NCBI GenBank assembly: GCA_025963955.1
Contig: JAOPZU010000600.1
Location: 1-5,618 of the forward strand
Direction of reading: 5' to 3'
Origin: Solirubrobacterales bacterium
GTDB taxonomy: Bacteria > Actinomycetota > Thermoleophilia > Solirubrobacterales > Solirubrobacteraceae
Length of the DNA stretch: 5,618 bases
The notes under the pieces are model-generated. The model was not told the origin of the DNA. It saw only the letters and a list, made by a program, of their open reading frames with translations, and ran no database searches. This document shows, in pieces, positions 4,355 to 5,618 of the stretch. How positions within the stretch are numbered: position 1 is the first letter of the stretch; each line of letters starts with the position of its first letter. Position numbers and translations under genes: made by a program.

Positions 4355-5458
4355 TCAGCTCCCTGCGCCGACCGCGCGGTAGAGGTCGATCCGGGTTGCC
4401 GTGACGGCAGCCCGCGAGAAGCGCTGTGCGCGGGCGGCGCAGCGGGCGGCCACGCCGGCGTCCTGTCCCAGGTCGAGGGCGCGCAGGAGCGCATCGGCGA
4501 GCTCGTCGGCGCTCGCCAGAGCCGGGCCGAGGAGCACGCCGGTGCCGTCCGCCTCCCCCACGACCTCGGCCTGCGCCCCGAGGACCGGCGTGCCGCACGC
4601 CTGCGCCTCCGCGAGGACCAGGCCGAAGGCCTCCCCGACCGAGGGCAGCGCGTGCACCCAGGCCGAGCGGTTGGCAGCGACGAGGGCGCCGCGGTCGTCG
4701 AGGTCGACCTCCTCCACCCCGTCGACGTCCGTCCACGGCGACGGCGCGGCGCCGCGGCTGAGGATCAGGCGCGCGCCGGGGTGCTCGCGGCGGACCAGGG
4801 GCAGCGCCTGCACCAGCAGGTCCACGCGCTTGCGCGGCTGGGTGTGGTCGGCGGCGCAGAGGATCGTCGGCCGCTCGCTGCGAGCGGCCGCGGGGTCCTC
4901 CGCCGGCGTGAAGGTCGCGACGTCCACCGGCGGGGCGATGACGTGCGGGTCGACGCCGAGCCACGTGCGGAAGTGCTCGGCCGCGAGCTCGCTCAGCGCG
5001 ACGACGGCGGCGGCGCCCTCGCACGCGGCGACCACGAGCTCCTTGCGCCGGCGCCGGTTGGCGAGCGAGACGCGGTGCGGCAGCCCCATGTAGGAGAAGA
5101 CGACGGGGACCCCGGTCCGCCGCCCGTAGCGCAGGGCGGCAGCCGCGTCCGTGGCGTAACAGGCGTCGATGGCGTCCGGCCGCGCACCGCGGCGCAGCGC
5201 CGCGTAGGTGAACGGGACGTGCGCGAGGTGCTCCTCGTAGAGCCGGCGGCGCAGCCGGTGCTCGACCGCGTCCGGGCGCCAGACGCGCTGGACGAGAAGG
5301 CCGTCCTCGACCACGGTCGACGGCCGCCCGCCCGTGCTCGTGATGAGCCGGGGGCGATGACCGGCCGCCAGCAGCCCGTCCGCCAGCTCGCGGATGACCC
5401 GCTCGGAGCCGCGGCGGACCTCGGGCCAGTAGACGGGGTTCAGGAAGGTGAGCTCCAC
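4355..5458 (-). CDS. GT4-family glycosyltransferase (GT-B fold)
   Basis: This 367-residue enzyme should transfer a sugar from a nucleotide-activated donor with retention of configuration, at the cytoplasmic face of the membrane. The N-terminal acceptor domain begins ELTFLNPVYWPEVRRGSERVIRELADGL, a typical GT4 opening with the Gly-rich loop at 16-20. The C-terminal donor domain starts near 196 and contains HTQPRKRVDLLVQAL (205-219; K210/R211 fit the diphosphate-binding position). It also has the EX7E motif, EAFGLVLAE, with E276 and E284. Length matches the family (about 350-420). GTG 5458 is preferred because GAGG (5467-5464) precedes it by 5 nt and the protein starts right at the first beta strand. 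No signal peptide or membrane helix is seen. It sits 21 bp after a probable glycosyltransferase end and 4 bp before a methyltransferase, indicating a glycan-assembly operon. Donor and acceptor sugars cannot be read. Actinobacterial PimA, also GT4, lies near yebC in mycobacteria, but I see no specific sign that this is PimA. Confidence 0.92.
   Translation of the reverse strand: MELTFLNPVYWPEVRRGSERVIRELADGLLAAGHRPRLITSTGGRPSTVVEDGLLVQRVWRPDAVEHRLRRRLYEEHLAHVPFTYAALRRGARPDAIDACYATDAAAALRYGRRTGVPVVFSYMGLPHRVSLANRRRRKELVVAACEGAAAVVALSELAAEHFRTWLGVDPHVIAPPVDVATFTPAEDPAAARSERPTILCAADHTQPRKRVDLLVQALPLVRREHPGARLILSRGAAPSPWTDVDGVEEVDLDDRGALVAANRSAWVHALPSVGEAFGLVLAEAQACGTPVLGAQAEVVGEADGTGVLLGPALASADELADALLRALDLGQDAGVAARCAARAQRFSRAAVTATRIDLYRAVGAGS
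4359..4363 (-). promoter_or_regulatory. Ribosome binding site that sets the methyltransferase start
   Basis: GGGAG on the minus strand (4363-4359), inside the last codons of the GT4 gene, is 8 nt from the GTG at 4350. It is the clearest Shine-Dalgarno sequence in the window. It argues for the 230-residue methyltransferase over a longer reading. Its overlap with the GT4 stop region suggests that ribosomes finishing GT4 re-initiate here. Confidence 0.7.
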
Positions 5459-5463
5459 GCGCG

Positions 5464-5467
5464 CCTC
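5464..5467 (-). promoter_or_regulatory. Ribosome binding site of the GT4 glycosyltransferase
   Basis: GAGG (5467-5464, minus strand) is 5 nt before the GTG at 5458 and lies in the short gap after the preceding stop codon. It supports the GTG start, which otherwise rests on the family's N-terminal pattern. The match is short. Confidence 0.5.
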
Positions 5468-5479
5468 AGGCTCCCAGGT

Positions 5480-5618
5480 TCACAGCAGCAGCGACCGGTG
5501 ACGGACGGACCCGCGCGCGAGCGCGGCCACCTCGACGACGTCGAGGACCGCGTGGGCGGGCAGCTCGGAGACCGCCCGCGCGCGCCCCCGCCAGCCGCGG
5601 CCGTAGGACGGCAGCGAC
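5480..5618 (-). CDS. C-terminal 45 residues of a protein, possibly a GT2 glycosyltransferase
   Basis: The last 45 codons and TGA stop (5482-5480) of a minus-strand gene run in from the right edge. The fragment begins SLPSYGRGWRGRARAVSELP and ends GSVRHRSLLL. Nearly every codon ends in G or C, and the gap to the GT4 start is 21 bp, so I take it as a real gene end in the same operon. The pattern of a helical stretch followed by a GSxRHRxLLL-like terminus reminds me of the C-termini of family 2 glycosyltransferases from high-GC actinobacteria. That is a memory-based resemblance, and no catalytic motif is in view. An alternative minus-strand frame stays open to 5466 but gives an Arg/Ala/Gly-rich, low-complexity protein and is unlikely. 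Confidence 0.65.
   Translation of the reverse strand, partial: SLPSYGRGWRGRARAVSELPAHAVLDVVEVAALARGSVRHRSLLL

Noticed and set aside
4351..4494. N-terminal extension of the methyltransferase by 48 residues
   Set aside because: It would overlap the GT4 gene out of frame and has low-complexity Pro/Ser/Ala content, whereas a good Shine-Dalgarno sequence marks GTG 4350.
1..5618. CRISPR arrays, tRNA or rRNA genes, insertion sequences, toxin-antitoxin pairs or defence systems
   Set aside because: I read both strands for repeat arrays, transposase motifs, tRNA-like cloverleaf ends and small paired genes and found none. Essentially all the DNA is accounted for by the seven coding regions.

Overview
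This is a very GC-rich window (G or C at nearly every third codon position) from what looks like a high-GC Actinomycetota chromosome. The evidence is the base composition, a yebC/ruvC neighbourhood and an adenylate cyclase of the mycobacterial Rv1264 type. A deep-branching class such as Thermoleophilia is my guess from gene style only; no rRNA or other marker is present. Coding density is close to complete: there is no gene-free stretch over 100 bases, and I see no tRNA, rRNA, CRISPR array, insertion sequence or phage gene.

Layout, right to left, since almost everything is on the minus strand. The right edge holds the last 45 codons of a protein that may be a family 2 glycosyltransferase. It is followed after 21 bp by a GT4 glycosyltransferase (5458-4355) and, 4 bp further on, by a class I SAM-dependent methyltransferase (4350-3658). 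These three look like one translationally linked unit for building or decorating a glycan or glycoconjugate. After 50 bp comes yebC (3607-2858), a YebC/TACO1 protein, and after another 36 bp a 12-helix MFS exporter (2821-1571). At the left edge lies the 5' part of ruvC (379 to beyond base 1), the Holliday junction resolvase.

The only plus-strand gene, at 472-1659, is a class III adenylate cyclase. It has an N-terminal regulatory domain and a complete set of catalytic residues, with spacing close to that of Rv1264, the pH-responsive enzyme of Mycobacterium tuberculosis. It diverges from ruvC across a 92-bp gap and converges on the MFS gene with an 89-bp tail-to-tail coding overlap. The cyclase and transporter therefore sit between yebC and ruvC, which are adjacent in many bacteria.

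On regulation, both yebC and the cyclase lack a Shine-Dalgarno sequence. Each has the hexamer TACGCT 6-7 nt before its preferred start codon, which fits leaderless transcription from TANNNT-type -10 elements. The GT4 and methyltransferase genes have recognisable Shine-Dalgarno sequences. Several GC-rich inverted repeats lie at gene ends, but none has a U-tract. Most of the window is ordinary housekeeping and surface-glycan biology. The points most worth following up are the cyclase, its overlap with the transporter, and the apparent leaderless promoters. I did not find convincing evidence of a wholly new system.
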